Assembly: GCF_019649055.1 (NCBI RefSeq)
Contig: NW_026570256.1
Span: forward strand, 248,001 to 312,000
Direction: 5' to 3'
Length of the DNA: 64,000 nucleotides
From: Paramacrobiotus metropolitanus
Taxonomy: Eukaryota > Tardigrada > Eutardigrada > Parachela > Macrobiotidae
Shown piece by piece: positions 42,890 to 54,149 of the stretch; position 1 is the first letter of the stretch; each line of letters starts with the position of its first letter. Under the pieces are notes generated by a model that had not been told where the DNA came from, did no database searches, and was given only the letters and a program-made list of their open reading frames with translations. The translations under genes were made by a program, and so were the position numbers.

Positions 42890-44863
42890 ATTTTTCTAAT
42901 ACGATTGGTAAAGCGAATCGCAAAAACAGTACCGTGGAACAGTTACCATGCAAAATCGAAATTCACGGAAGGCTGATATTTATTAAGATTACAACACAGA
43001 ATAACATGTAACAGTAATGTGAAGGACTAATTGCAAAGTTCAGCTTGAAAAATATTAAAAAACAGTACAACTGATAAGAACATGCGCTTGTGTGGATTCC
43101 TTTGAGTAAAATTGAAATTTGACGACCTTTAAGCGGTGGAACGACTTACAGACGGTGACCAAAAGCATTCTGACGGACAATCGGAGCTGCAGGATCGATA
43201 CCGCGAGAGCTCGGGGGCATTCCTGCGCCGGTCATAACGTTTGGCTTCTCCCGTCCATGGACGAATTCCTGATAGAACAGTCGGTTCATCTCGCTTCGCA
43301 AACGCTGCTCTTGCTCGATACGCTCTCGACGTTGTCGCTCTTCCATCTCTCTCAGCTCACGCATATAGGCGTCATACCCTCGCGGTCCGTGACCACCTTC
43401 CGCGAACAGTTGTGTCATCGGGCTTTGATACGGCTGCTGATATGGCTGGTGAGACTGATGATAGTCTACGATGAAATGTCTTTACGTTAGAATAATATAC
43501 TGACTACTGGAAAAAAAGAGAGCGAAAATATGCTGTGCACTGCTTACTTGGTACGAAGTTGGTGCTGGATGCGCTGAACACTGCCGGATCCGGGAGGTAC
43601 GATCCATTTTGCTTCGTGTACCCTGACGTAGACGGTGTAGAAAAATTGTTACGGGTTAGCATCCCGGCTCCGTTCTGGACAGCGTAGTTTGGTGAAACTT
43701 GACTCATGGGAGAGAAACTAGGAACGGGTGCCATGGCTTTGCCTGTACCAGTGACACTCTGATGCAGTGGATGATACACTGCAAGAACGAAAAATTTTCG
43801 AAAAAGCATGGTAGAATCTACGCGTTTATATGATAATAGACGATTTACAAAACAATTTCGAAAAACTGTTATCCTGCTGAAAATTGAATTTTTTAATTCT
43901 TTAAAAAACTCTCGGTAAAAGATAACTTACTTCCAGTCGACCTTGCCACAACTTCGTGAAGGTTTGGTTGAGAAAACCGCTTTCGCTTGGCGACTTTCAT
44001 TGGAGCATCCGGGATAGTGCGACGCTTCCCGGCTGGCGTTGGAGATGGGGGCGGGGAAATGATTTCAATTTCTGGAAAGTCACCACTTCCGGTCTGCAAG
44101 TGAACGTTTTCTTTATCAGCGCCCGTTGAATCAACAATTCCCAAGCTCTCCAAAAACTTCATTTCTTCGTCGTTAGGCATGATTGCTGGCATAGAAGCAT
44201 GGTGCGGATCATAAATGTCGGCGCTCGTGTTGAGAACTGCCTCTTTTCCGTCAACCGTTGGTGCGTCGTTGCCAAAAAGCGCATACGGCGGATACTTCTG
44301 CATTTTCGGCACAGGATACGCACACTTCGTCAAGCGGTCGTAATTCCCGGATCCAGAACGATTGCCACGAACATGGTGTAATGGTTCATCAGAAAACCCA
44401 GTTCTTCGGCACCAAGCGAATGCGCGTACACCACTGACCCAGCATTGGTAGGACGAATCGGAACCGTATCGATAAACTCGCCGGCTGCCACTCGCTCAAC
44501 ACGATCGTAGTTTAGCTGGTAAACTGTCTCGCCCAATTCAGTGTAAAAATTGACCGAGAAACACAACGGACGATCAGCGTCTCCGAACAGATGCACGAGC
44601 GAGCGCTCGTTCAAAAACTCGCTGGGCTGCAAAACCTCCTGCGGCCAGTACGACTTGCATGTGATCTCGCAACTCATGTCCACGCACGTTGGTACCAGGT
44701 ATTTTGGCAACAAAAGCGTTGACCAACGCCCGGAAGATAAGAGATTTTTTGCAAGACTTAACTCTGGATTTAACCTTTCGAGACATTTTCGAAAGGACGA
44801 CATTTGCGATAAAAAGCGAAAAACAGTACGATGCGATTTAAAACTGCAGGAAAATGCGAGCAA
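42890..44863 (-). CDS. Multi-exon nuclear-type protein of the Polinton
   Basis: Exon frames, right to left: 44863-44330 (start probably MSSFRKCLERLNPELSLAKN; globular, e.g. LNERSLVHLFGDADRPLCFS); 44333 to about 43931, with an acidic/Pro region (EIEIISPPPSPTPAGKRRT) and nuclear signal VAKRKRF; 43778-43552, low-complexity Ser/Asn/Gln; and about 43470-43150, charged helix (REMEERQRRERIEQEQRL). Donors GTAAGTTATC (43930) and GTAAGTCG (about 43150) and the acceptor TTGCAG (43779) are good. The first and second frames overlap and change register near 44333. No domain known; it could be the regulatory or terminal protein of the element, or 5' exons of the polymerase. Confidence 0.45.
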
Positions 44864-45322
44864 CGGCTTTCCGAAGACAGTAATGTAAACGAGATGTGAG
44901 GTTAGCTGATCAATGGCAAGAAGTCAAATGAATCTTCCCTCAGCGTTATGAAATGTTGGAAATGATATTGACCTGGTTTCGTGTGATAATAGTTATACGA
45001 ACGACCAATCAGCTATTGCACAACATTATTAGTCTGCGGTATCAGTTGCTATTTACACCGCCCACGACGCGCAAACTTTGCGCAAGGCAGATGAAACAGA
45101 AAAGACACATACGCATTGGCCGACATCTGTCTTCATAATTGTGTTAAATTGAGCTATACGATGCGACACAAATGTGCAACAACCAAGCGGAACGCTTTGA
45201 TTATTGTAACACAATTACCGTAGCGAAATGACACGCGATTTAACATTTCATACACATTACTTCTTCAACGGTTCGCTTGACAAAAGTAGTTGACAACAGA
45301 ATAATAGAAAAACAAACAGCAT

Positions 45323-45922
45323 TTATTTGAAAGAGATCTTACAACCGTTCTCTTTTAGCACGCGCTGCACGGTCTCTCGTTCAGCATAGCACTGTTCAGC
45401 AATGAAATCGGTCACAACAACAAGATTATGTTTTTTCTTCCCATGCGTTGCGATATACTCATAACACATCTGGTACAATTCCAACAGCAGCGTCTTCACG
45501 TCTTCTGTTTTATAAAAATCTTTAGCTAAGAGACTGCAGTGAGATGCGGAACGATGGACAAGCTCTGCCATTTTATCCACGATGGCGTCATCGCAGCCAA
45601 CAGTCTCTTTCACCGCTTGATCGATACATGTGCGGTAGTCTTTCGGCACGCTAGTGTCAGGTTTGACAGCCGCGCCTTTTTCATCAAAAACCCCTTTTTC
45701 AGGGACGGCATAACCCTGCACAACAAATGCCTCATCTTTTTTACGCTGCCTCGCTTCCCTGCGGTTCGCTTTGGTTTCCTTATTTGGCTCTCGTGCTTTA
45801 GACGAGCACAAATAACTACGGTCATAGCTCGCCGCGGTTGCGTTATACCGGCTAACCAGCTCTTCGTCCGTTAGCTGAGCGCGCTCTTCTGCTTCTTTCC
45901 AGTATTCTTCCCTAACAGCCAT
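45323..45922 (-). CDS. Unknown helical protein of the Polinton
   Basis: 199 codons, intact, ATG start (MAVREEYWKEAEERAQLTDE). A charged N-terminal half with a basic patch (KETKANRREARQRKKDEAF) is followed by an all-helical C-terminal half (DKMAELVHRSASHCSLLAKD; VKTLLLELYQMCYEYIATHG; TVQRVLKENGCKISFK). It looks like a DNA- or protein-binding helical domain but matches nothing I know. A likely non-coding 5' exon ends upstream, as an intron acceptor with the TTTTCGAAA motif lies at 46170. Confidence 0.6.
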   Translation of the reverse strand: MAVREEYWKEAEERAQLTDEELVSRYNATAASYDRSYLCSSKAREPNKETKANRREARQRKKDEAFVVQGYAVPEKGVFDEKGAAVKPDTSVPKDYRTCIDQAVKETVGCDDAIVDKMAELVHRSASHCSLLAKDFYKTEDVKTLLLELYQMCYEYIATHGKKKHNLVVVTDFIAEQCYAERETVQRVLKENGCKISFK

Positions 45923-46885
45923 CTACAAAATATCTTCGTTTTATTTGTAAAAACTTATCGTTTTGAAGTATTTCTTAGTGAAGCGACCAAGCAAAGCGAA
46001 GCAGCGAAGCACACGCAATTACGGCCCACTCACACAAGCAAAGCAAAATAGCAGCTGGGCTAGACTACCGATACTCTGGAATATTATTAGAAAAATATCA
46101 GCAACAATAAGAATCAATGCATACAAGCACATTTTTGCATAGCCAACAACAACGCATACATCCACAACACTAGCAGAAAAATTTCGAAAAAGCGTGGTAA
46201 ACTAGCCTAGAAATGCGTTACATAATATTACGTTACTTGACAATTTCGAAATAATTTTTAAATTTTGACACTTTAAAAAAATTTCTGTACATTGCGTAGT
46301 AAATTACGTAAAGGCTACAGGGAAGTAACGGGTTGCGCACAGTTTAAGTAATTTTAGAAAATATAATTAGAGCGCATGACATAAGTGCACTGTACCGTTA
46401 CGTTGGTTGCGTAGTGGCGCTAACAGAGCATGCATACTACTCTTACCTATTTAATTGTACTTTATTTTCAAAATTATAGAAAAAATATGAAAATTTAAGA
46501 AATCCCTAGTTTTTTAGTATTTTTATTAATTTTACAGTGTAAACTTACTTTCGTGAAAGTGAAGAGGACGTGGGACCGAATAGAGGACGGTGAATCACGA
46601 GGATCAGGCACACAGGCAGATAAAGCAGGTTCTCAGTGTGTTGGATCCTGTTGACGGTACAACACCAGCTGTAGATCCCGTGTTTTTATAAACTAACGAT
46701 ATTTTATAAAATTAAGTACCTGTCCGCAGCTTGGGAATGGTCTGCGAATGTTGCAGAGTCGCGGAATAAGAAGCGACAGGCGGAGACCTGCAACATCACA
46801 CTGCACTGAACAGCAACAGGTGCACACACAGAAACCCAGCAAGCGGTATAAAAATACATTTCTCAGTAGTAAACTACTGAAATAA
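45923..46885. other. Gene-free part of the Polinton with an intron acceptor
   Basis: No coding frame. The leftward acceptor CTGCTAG at 46170 is preceded by CACGCTTTTTCGAAATTTTT, the same arrangement as in introns at 43779 and near 25640. Probably leader intron and promoter sequence. Confidence 0.4.
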
Positions 46886-47107
46886 TCAATAAAAACTTAC
46901 TGGAAAAAACGCAGTATGACGCGGACCGAGTAAAAAGACACTCCGACAGTGCACAGCGGATAACAGGCAGAAACCTGTGAGCACAATACTGCCAATAACA
47001 ACGGCAAAAAACAACCAGTTTTCGACTGAAAACTTACCGAGAACTGTTCCCTCTAGGTCGGCCGATATAGAAAGGCGATCACGGAGCGATATCTGAAAAA
47101 AACACAA
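46886..47107 (-). CDS. Single-span membrane protein exon
   Basis: 73 codons with one clear hydrophobic helix (ENWLFFAVVIGSIVLTGFCL). TTTTTTTCAG|ATATCG near 47096 and CCA|GTAAGT near 46903 look like acceptor and donor, so this is probably an internal exon of a small spliced gene whose other parts I cannot place. Confidence 0.4.
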   Translation of the reverse strand: MCFFQISLRDRLSISADLEGTVLGKFSVENWLFFAVVIGSIVLTGFCLLSAVHCRSVFLLGPRHTAFFPVSFY

Positions 47108-47508
47108 AAGAATATCCCGTTAAAACCGTGAGCAGACGGGAATTCGTGTAGAAGAGGTACTACACAATGATCTTAGCGCGTACCTGTAATATCGCAAGGA
47201 ACTCTTCGCGTCTACCAAATCCAAGCACTTCTCCACAATCCGTTCAGAAACACAGGATTTCCAGCGGGAATTATAAAAACAACAGAAGGTTTCGTGCCGT
47301 ACGGCCAGAGAAAGAGGTTCAAGAATTTTTATAAAAAATATTCAAAATTCCAACACGCTGTATCGGAATGCCTGCAAGATGGCTGACAGCGTTCTTTGCA
47401 ACGCTTGATGTGGTGGCGCTGCGGTACGCACACATATGCACAGCGCATAGTGCATACTGGCACATACACGCAATTACGCGCACATATATTAATTTTTATT
47501 TATACATA

Positions 47509-47798
47509 CAAAAAACAACTGTACACCTACAAAAAACACATAATTACGTAGAAAAAACATAAAAAACTAATTAAAAAACTAAATTAAATTTGTAATTGTT
47601 TTACGAGTAAACCTGTAATTAGTGTACAGTATTACATAACCTATAATTAGCCCTAATTAGTGTACGGTTACGCTCCACTACACTACATAATTATACGTTA
47701 CGCTCGGATGCACGCACGTCACGCATGAGCGCACTAATTATAGATAATTATAGGGTAGAGTACAATAGATAGGGTCTAAACTCCCTACCTAATCTACT
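47509..47798. repeat. Right terminal inverted repeat of the Polinton
   Basis: Ends ...GAGTTTAGA-complement (CTAAACTCCCTACCTAATCT ACT). Pairs with 23214-23521 over its whole length except for the 17-bp extra unit present on the left. Confidence 0.9.
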
Positions 47799-47803
47799 GA
47801 CGA
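47798..47803. repeat. Right target-site duplication TGACGA
   Basis: Identical to 23208-23213 on the left side; marks the insertion point in host DNA. Confidence 0.85.
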
Positions 47804-47838
47804 CAAAACTTTCTGGTAAAGACAATCTTGAATCAATA

Positions 47839-48250
47839 CGGTGATACGATTAAATTCGACACCGCGAGAATCATCCTCCTCCTTTAACTATAGGCTAGCT
47901 GGGTATCGTGGCAGGTTCAGTAATGTTCTTCAGCGTATCAGCCATATCGGCAGAACGTCTTCTGTGACTTGTGTGACAGAAGGCCTGAGATGCCCCCGAC
48001 GGCGGATGCGCTTGAAAGCTCCATCAAGCACAAGATAACGCTGGCCTTTTTATCTGGCAGGCCAATTTCTGTGTGTATCAAGCAAAACTGGCGAGTTACG
48101 AAACAAGATAATACGCACCGGTTGCCATGCTTCGGGTTGGTTTTCGGCTACATTAATAAGAACGTCGATCTCATTATCAAAGGTACCGGCATGAAATATG
48201 TGATGTTTGCTGCAGTGATGAGTGTAATCTAAAACATGCAGTTTTTCCAT
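47839..48250 (-). pseudogene. Fragment of an F-box-family first exon
   Basis: The leftward frame at 48050-48250 includes GTFDNEIDVLINVAENQPEA followed by WQPVRIILF, close to LPEEIELLVSVEENQPESWQPVVLLV in the gene at 17884. The rest is broken by frame changes and runs up to the Polinton's right end. A third, decayed member of the local family. Confidence 0.6.
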
Positions 48251-49025
48251 CGATGAAATATTATTTGTATCTGCATGGAACCTATTGTATCTGCCTATTG
48301 GCTGAATCAGAAAGCACTAAGGGCGAATAGGCGGAATCAGTTATTATTATTGCGGAAAGAATCACTATGGCAACACACAGTACGTAATACCAACAAATTT
48401 TTGGAAAGTGCTGTTACAGAAAAAACGATGGGTGGAAACAATTGACATCTTGCGAATCCGGCATGTGTACATTAATATCTTTGTATTAGCTAGTTCAAAA
48501 CGAACAGCATTTACAAAAAGACAGCATCAGAAGATTATTTTCTTAAAAAACGAAGTACGAAAATTCGAAAATATGCAAAAATGTTCTTGCGGAATTTCCG
48601 CCTAGAAACATTAACTGGTTTAAATTATAGCTAAAAAATAGATTCTTAAATAGGTTTAAATTATAGGTTTAAATTATAGCTAAAATCTAGCGGTCGTTGC
48701 GAAGCACATCATTGCACGAGCTCGAGCGCCAGTACCACTGGGAAATGGTATTGGAATCGTGGAACTGGAATAGTGTGACGTACACTCTTCATGGCTTCAG
48801 ACAAATTTTATGCTCTTGCGAAGGTTTATTTGCAGCACCATTGACCATTGCGGAAATAGTGGAAATACACAAATAAGGAAAAGCGAAATAGCGGAAATAC
48901 AGAAATACGGAAAGGCGTGACGTAGCACAGACTGGTTAATAACAGTATATTATTATATTATTTTTCTTTCAAATTAAGTAAGTATTACTATTATTATTGG
49001 CTTAATATAATTAATAATTTTCGGA
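48251..49025. other. Gene-free stretch
   Basis: No supported gene. Short AT-rich tandem (TAGGTTTAAATTATAGCTAAA) near 48620-48690. Confidence 0.4.
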
Positions 49026-49540
49026 AACCTTTCCAAAACTACCGCCAGCGTTGTCTAAGCATTAGCAGGAACTTTTGCCGGTCACAAATGGGTAGGAATT
49101 TTTGCCGACCAGACAAAGGAGTACCCAGTAGGAATTTTTGCTGGTTAGCCAATGAGGAAGGAAATTTCGCCGCTTAGACAGAAGGTTAGGGATTTTCGCC
49201 GGTAAACAGAGTGAAAAACTTTTTGCCGATCAGACAAAGAGGGAAGAATTTTGCCGGATAGGCAAAAGATTAGGGATTCTCGCCGGTTACACGGAGTGGA
49301 AGGAATTTTCGCCAATCAAACAAAAGGAGAAGAATTTTCGCCGGCCAGACAAAAAAACAGGGACTTTTGCCGGTTAGACCGTGAAGGGAATTACGTCGCT
49401 TAAACAGAAGATTAGGGATATTCGCCGGTAGGGGAGAGAGAAAAATTTTTGCCGATCAGACAAAAAAGTGAAGAAATTTCACCAGCCAGGTAAAGAAAAA
49501 GGGAATTTTGCCGGTTAGACAAAGGGGTAAAAATTTATAG
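49026..49540. repeat. Degenerate minisatellite (GCCGGTYAGACAAA type)
   Basis: About a dozen diverged units, each with a GGGAATTTTCGCCGGT-like core followed by YAGACAAA and a purine spacer, 35-50 bp apart. It shares its core with the cleaner array at 53270-53880. Confidence 0.8.
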
Positions 49541-49859
49541 TACAGATAGTAGTAGTTCATCGTATTACAATAAAATTTTTCAGAAATCAGTACTCCTATT
49601 ACAATTATTACAACTATTTGAATTTTGTTTTTTTTTCAAAAACCATAAACAGAATTTTATAACTCTCAATTCATCTTTCATTCGGCGGATCTTTTCTTCT
49701 GGCAACTAAGTCTTGAGTGCTATTATATTCACTGTGTGTAAGCAATCCAGATTTTGGTTTTGCTGAGTCTTTAAAGCAAAATTTCATTCTGAGTTTCTAA
49801 AATTCGACGTTTGCAAACCGAGGCCGGAGGCCGAGGGTTGCCTTGTATATACAAAGCTA

Positions 49860-50845
49860 ACTGAGTCGTTTTTTCGGCCAACATCTCCTCCTACACCGTT
49901 CGACATTAATGTTTCTACGATAGGTCAAAAATTCCCTAAAATCATCTAGTTTGTCTCAACGACTTTCGTTTTTCAATCTTTTCATCCTCCGATTTATGAA
50001 ACGGCTCCAAAACGAATTTTGTTGATTGGTCTATCATTAGAAAGTAACAGAGGATTGGCGGAAATGCGTAACTTTCGAACCTAAACCGCTGACACATGGT
50101 CTGTCCACGGTTTGTCCACTCGGATGGTTCATTTTACGGGAAAGCAAATTTTGAATGCAGAGGATGAAAATATTGATTATTTTGAAACAGTTCCTCCTAC
50201 ACCGTTCGATACTTATTTTTACACGATAGCTCGAAAAACGCCTAAAAGTATGTAGTTTGCATAAATGACTTTCGTTTTTCGATCTTTTCGTCCTCCATTT
50301 TACAAAACACGTTCGAAAAAAATTTCGCTGATTGGCTTATCGTTAGAAATTAAAAGAGGATTGGTAAAAATGCGAAACGTTTCGAGAGAAAACCGCTGCC
50401 TAACAGCATGCGGTACAACGACACTCATGAGCCAAAGAGCACTATACCGTTAGTTAATACTGTTAATATTGTGGATATAGCGGAAATACAGAAATGCGGA
50501 AAGGCGTAACGTAAAACAGACTGATTAATGTAACAGTAACGTGGTTGGTAGCCTGGCTCTGTACATGTACATATTTTTACAATTACTATTATTTATATAC
50601 AGAGCTAACTTCGCCGTTTTTTTCGTTTTTCTCCTATCCCTTCGGCGCTGGTTTTCCCACGATATCTTAAGGAACACTTAAATCTTGTTATTTGTCCTTA
50701 CGACTTTGGTTTTTCGATCTTCTGGTCATTCGAATTACAAAACATGACCAAAACGAATTTCGCTGATTGGCTTAACATGAGGTAACTAATAGCCGATTGG
50801 CGGAAATGTATAATTTTTCAGAAGAAACTGCTAACACGTAGCATA
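49860..50845. repeat. Three diverged copies of a ~235-bp repeat
   Basis: Copies at about 49870-50100, 50170-50405 and 50600-50845 share in order a TCTCCT-CCGTTCG block, ACGACTTTCGTTTTTCGATC, and CGCTGATTGGCTTA followed by GATTGGCGGAAATG. The preceding words AACCGAGGCCGGAGGCCGAG (about 49817) also occur at 54120. No coding frame. Confidence 0.7.
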
Positions 50846-50885
50846 ATATGTGAGCGGCATGTTATTTAATTGGCGGAAAGAAGGA
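50761..50885. repeat. 125-bp direct repeat, left copy
   Basis: CGCTGATTGGCTTAACATGA to AAGAAGGA; nearly identical to 53017-53141. It is itself the end of the third copy of the 235-bp repeat, so the right copy was probably created with, or captured by, the foldback insertion. Confidence 0.85.
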
Positions 50886-53008
50886 ATAAAAGGTGGCACT
50901 GGCACCTGCCACTGGCAACTGCCACTAGCAGTGGCAGTTGCCACTACGCGTTCTGGCAAGCGATAAAACGTGGAAACTGGCAACTGCCTACTGCCTACAT
51001 ATGGCTACACATTAATCGCTGCCACTACCTTTCCAATTCCATTGATGGCTGCAGTTTGAGTGTGGCGACATGTCACACTTCCAGTTATCCGGGTGCGATT
51101 TCATCGTAATTCCGCTAGTCGACGAAATCATTTCAATACTCCTGCACGTTTGAACTTAAGAACCCCCAGAAAATTACTAAGAGCAGTTTCTAAGAGCGCT
51201 CGGAAAATCAGTGCCTGCAGATTGTTCATCCATCATATCTCCGAATACGATGAAAATGCTTTAAAAAACGAAACAGAGAAATGTATATGCCGTCGGCTGC
51301 GATATCCGCAGGCACGACAAGGTGCTACCGAACATTGACGGTTTTGAGCATGAGGTGCCTGTTGCGCACCCGGACGATTGGGAGTGTGACATTTTGCCGC
51401 ACTCAAATTCGACGCGCGACTTTTCGCCGCAAAGACATTTCGTCGCCGGATATTCAGACGCTGGGACACTTCGGTTTGGGACTTTATACTTTGAGACATT
51501 TTACCTTTGTGACATTTTGACGCAAGACGTATGGTCGCGGACAATTCGTCTTGGGACTTTTCAAACGATGCGACTGATTACCGCAAAATAATTAACCGCG
51601 TTTAATTCTCACTAGTTTTTTAATTTTTTTTAATGTTTGTTCTTATTTTTTCTTAAGTTTCTTAATATTTCTCAGACTTTCTTAGGTTGCCTTATTTCTT
51701 CTTAGGTTTTTCAGGTTTCTTGGGTTTCCTAGGTTTCTCAGGTTTCTTTGATTTCTTAGGTTTTAGGTTTTCTTAGGTTGTTCGTTTGGTTTTGATTTCC
51801 AGTTTTCTCTTTTCTGACTTTTTAGTCAGCTTAGTAAATCGTTTATCTGATGGGCGAAATGTCGCTTCGTCGAGATGTCCTTGCGACGAAATTTTTTTGC
51901 GTCGAAACGGCTATGCGACGGAAAGTCTCACGGCGTAAAGTCCTACCGCCGAAATGTCCTGCGACGAAACGTCGCGAGACGAGATGGCCTTGCGGTGTCT
52001 GCGACCAAAAGTCCTGCGACTAGTTGTCCGCGGCGAAATGTCGCGGTGCCGTTTGTTGTCGGACAGGAACTGCCTCCGTTCTTTTTTCCAGGCAGTACTT
52101 ATTATCTATCTGTAGCTAGCATGGGGCGGAGTCTAAGCTTGAATGCACAGTGCAGTGCGGCGGCCGCCGCCGCCGAGATCTGTGCGACCGCCGTTGTTTC
52201 TAAATCGGTCGACGCCGCCGTCACGTCCCGTCCCATTCATAACTGAACAATAAGCGCTTGATTTTCTGTACAACAGCGTTCGACACAACAGTGGCTCTAG
52301 TTGAGCCTTCGATTATTTGATTTTAAATTACAAATTCTTAGATTTAGACAATTTGTCAATTATTATAAAAGCTTTTTTGAGATGTTGCTTGCACCAGCAA
52401 CTTCATGTGCTTGAAGCAATCCGCATCCGAGGCATTGTCATGTGCCTTAGCGAAGCATACTACAATTTCGCTGGTTTTCGTATAGTTTATTAAACATATT
52501 TGATGTAAGCCGTGTTTATTTGGAACTGAAAGCGATACAGGTGATCATTCATTTATACATTAGGTCCTCCCAAATTATTCGATTCGTGTAGATTGCCCTT
52601 GTTCACTGCGTGAGTATTGAACGGCCAGTTTTTGTGATTCCCTGCTTCTACCATGAGGCCCCGATAGCAGGCGCCGTTTAATGATGATTATGACGTCGAA
52701 GATTAACGCGGTGTTTTCTAGGACACTTGGGATTTAAAAACGTTCCTGCGCTCATGGCATTAGGAGGCGTACAGTAGGAACTGCTCTTACATTGTCACGC
52801 TTAAGTGGCAAGAGGTTAATCGTATAGAGGCGACCTACTTCATTCTGAATTTTTTAGGTACTTTACAAAAAGATTATCGTTGGATGGCAGAACCATCACG
52901 TTTCAAAATTCCGGCAGTTGCCACGTTTTATCGCTTGCCAGAACGCGTAGTGGCAACTGCCACTGCCAGTGGCGGCTGCCAGTGGCAGGTGCCAGTGCCA
53001 CCTTTTAT
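50886..53008. mobile_element. Foldback-type element with subrepeat-rich inverted ends
   Basis: Inverted arms of about 95-100 bp (50886-50985 and 52913-53008) beginning ATAAAAGGTGGCACTGGCAC, made of TGGCAACTGCCACTGGCAG-like subrepeats and including CTACGCGTTCTGGCAAGCGA. The 2.1-kb interior has no transposase frame. It contains GCGACGAAATGTC repeats, a CTTAGGTTTCT pyrimidine tract (51660-51790) and a GCCGCCGCCGCC run. It is flanked by 125-bp direct repeats (50761-50885, 53017-53141). Confidence 0.75.
51350..52060. repeat. Short interspersed GCGACGAAATGTC repeats
   Basis: Two clusters (about 51380-51560 and 51850-52060) of a loosely repeated 15-20 bp phrase such as GCGACGAAATGTCCTGCGAC in both orientations. 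A related piece, GGCGAAATGTCGCGGTGCCG, occurs at about 52033 and again at 54778, outside the element. Confidence 0.6.
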
Positions 53009-53016
53009 CCCCTGCC

Positions 53017-53141
53017 CGCTGATTGGCTTAACATGAGGTAACTAATAGCCGATTGGCGGAAATGTATAATTTCTCAGACGAAACTGCTAACACGTAGCAT
53101 AATATGTGAGCGGCATGTTATTTAATTGGCGTAAAGAAGGA
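53017..53141. repeat. 125-bp direct repeat, right copy
   Basis: Matches 50761-50885 with only a handful of differences (for example TTCTCAGACGAAAC versus TTTTCAGAAGAAAC). Confidence 0.85.
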
Positions 53142-53269
53142 AAAGATTACTGTTCCTTAACGGGGAAGGTACATACAAAGACTAACATAAGTATGTATTA
53201 TTAAAAAGAAGGGAATACGATGAGCACAATAAATGTCCCTGTAATGTGCAAATTCCCGACTGTAAGATA

Positions 53270-53880
53270 TAATTTCCGATGGTATTTTTGCCAGTGAAAC
53301 AGAGGGGAAGGGGTGTTTGCCGGTCAGATAGGAGTACAGGGATTTTCGCCGGTCAGATAGAAGTACCGGGACTTTTCCCGGTCAGATAGAAGTACAGGGA
53401 TTTTCGCCGGTCAGATAGAAGTACAGGGGCTTTCGCAGGTCAGATAGAAGTACAGGGACTTTCGCCGGTCAGATAGAAGTAGAGGGATTCTCACCGGTTA
53501 GAACAGAGGGGTAGGGATTTTCCCCGGTCAGATAGAAGTACAGGGGCTTTCGCCGGTCAGATAGAAGTACAGGGACTTTCGCCGGTCAGATAGAAGTAGA
53601 GGGATTTTCACCGGTTAGAACAGAGGGGTAGGGATTTTACCCGGTTAGATAGAAGTACAGGGATTTTCACCGGTTAGAATAGAGGGGCAGGGATTTTTGC
53701 CAGTCAGATAGCATTACAGTGATTTTCACCGGTCAGATAGAAGCACAACGACTTTCGCCGGTCAGATAGTATTACAGGGATTTTCATCGGTAAGAACAGA
53801 GGTATAGGGATTTTCGCCGGTCATACGAAAAAAGGGAATTTTTTTGGTCAGACAGAGGAGGAGGATATTGGGCCGATATG
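53270..53880. repeat. 29-bp minisatellite with higher-order structure
   Basis: About twenty units of roughly 29 bp, consensus GTACAGGGATTTTCGCCGGT followed by CAGATAGAA. A variant unit with GGTTAGAACAGAGGGGTAGG recurs every few units, giving a higher-order period. Confidence 0.9.
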
Positions 53881-54149
53881 CTATTAATAATATTTTTGGC
53901 TGATATGTTATTTGGTTCAACCTTTGTAGACGACGATTTACACAAAACCAAACTTACACTTTCAACCGTCTACCGAAATAACTAACTGACTTAGCTGAAT
54001 TCTATAGCATTGAGTACTTAATGACGACAGTGACAAATTCAAAACAAACCGCATTTCCGATCCGTTTCCTAAATCTTTATAAAACTACCACATTACTGTC
54101 TTCAATTCTAAAAATTCTCAACCGAGGCCGGAGGCCGAGGTTGAGCTTG

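Larger units (their letters stand above)
23214..47798. mobile_element. Polinton/Maverick (adintovirus-like) element, 24.6 kb
   Basis: A self-synthesising DNA transposon, also viewed as an integrated virus genome. It is bounded by inverted repeats starting AGTAGATTAG and by a target duplication. It carries family B DNA polymerase with an N-terminal extension, retrovirus-like integrase, packaging ATPase, major capsid protein, penton-like protein and basic core protein, which together define this group. Unusual additions are an H3-fold protein, a TBP homologue and an LRR membrane protein. Most genes read leftwards (-). A block at 26631-27815 and another at 32235-33204 read rightwards. I found no adenain-like cysteine protease. 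In-frame stops in the polymerase and ATPase and frameshifts in the capsid gene indicate a non-autonomous copy, although the ends are well preserved. Confidence 0.95.

Noticed and set aside
44790-44812. TTTCGAAAATG near 44800 as another intron motif
   Set aside because: It lies within a coding start (MSSFRKCLE) without splice sites; probably chance.
23214-47798. Adenain-like cysteine protease expected in a Polinton
   Set aside because: I searched the visible frames for the His/Cys context typical of it and found none; 44330-44863 was considered but lacks the motifs.
53270-53880. CRISPR-like array of ~29-bp repeats
   Set aside because: Repeats abut head-to-tail with no unique spacers, no cas genes, and the setting is an animal genome; it is a minisatellite.
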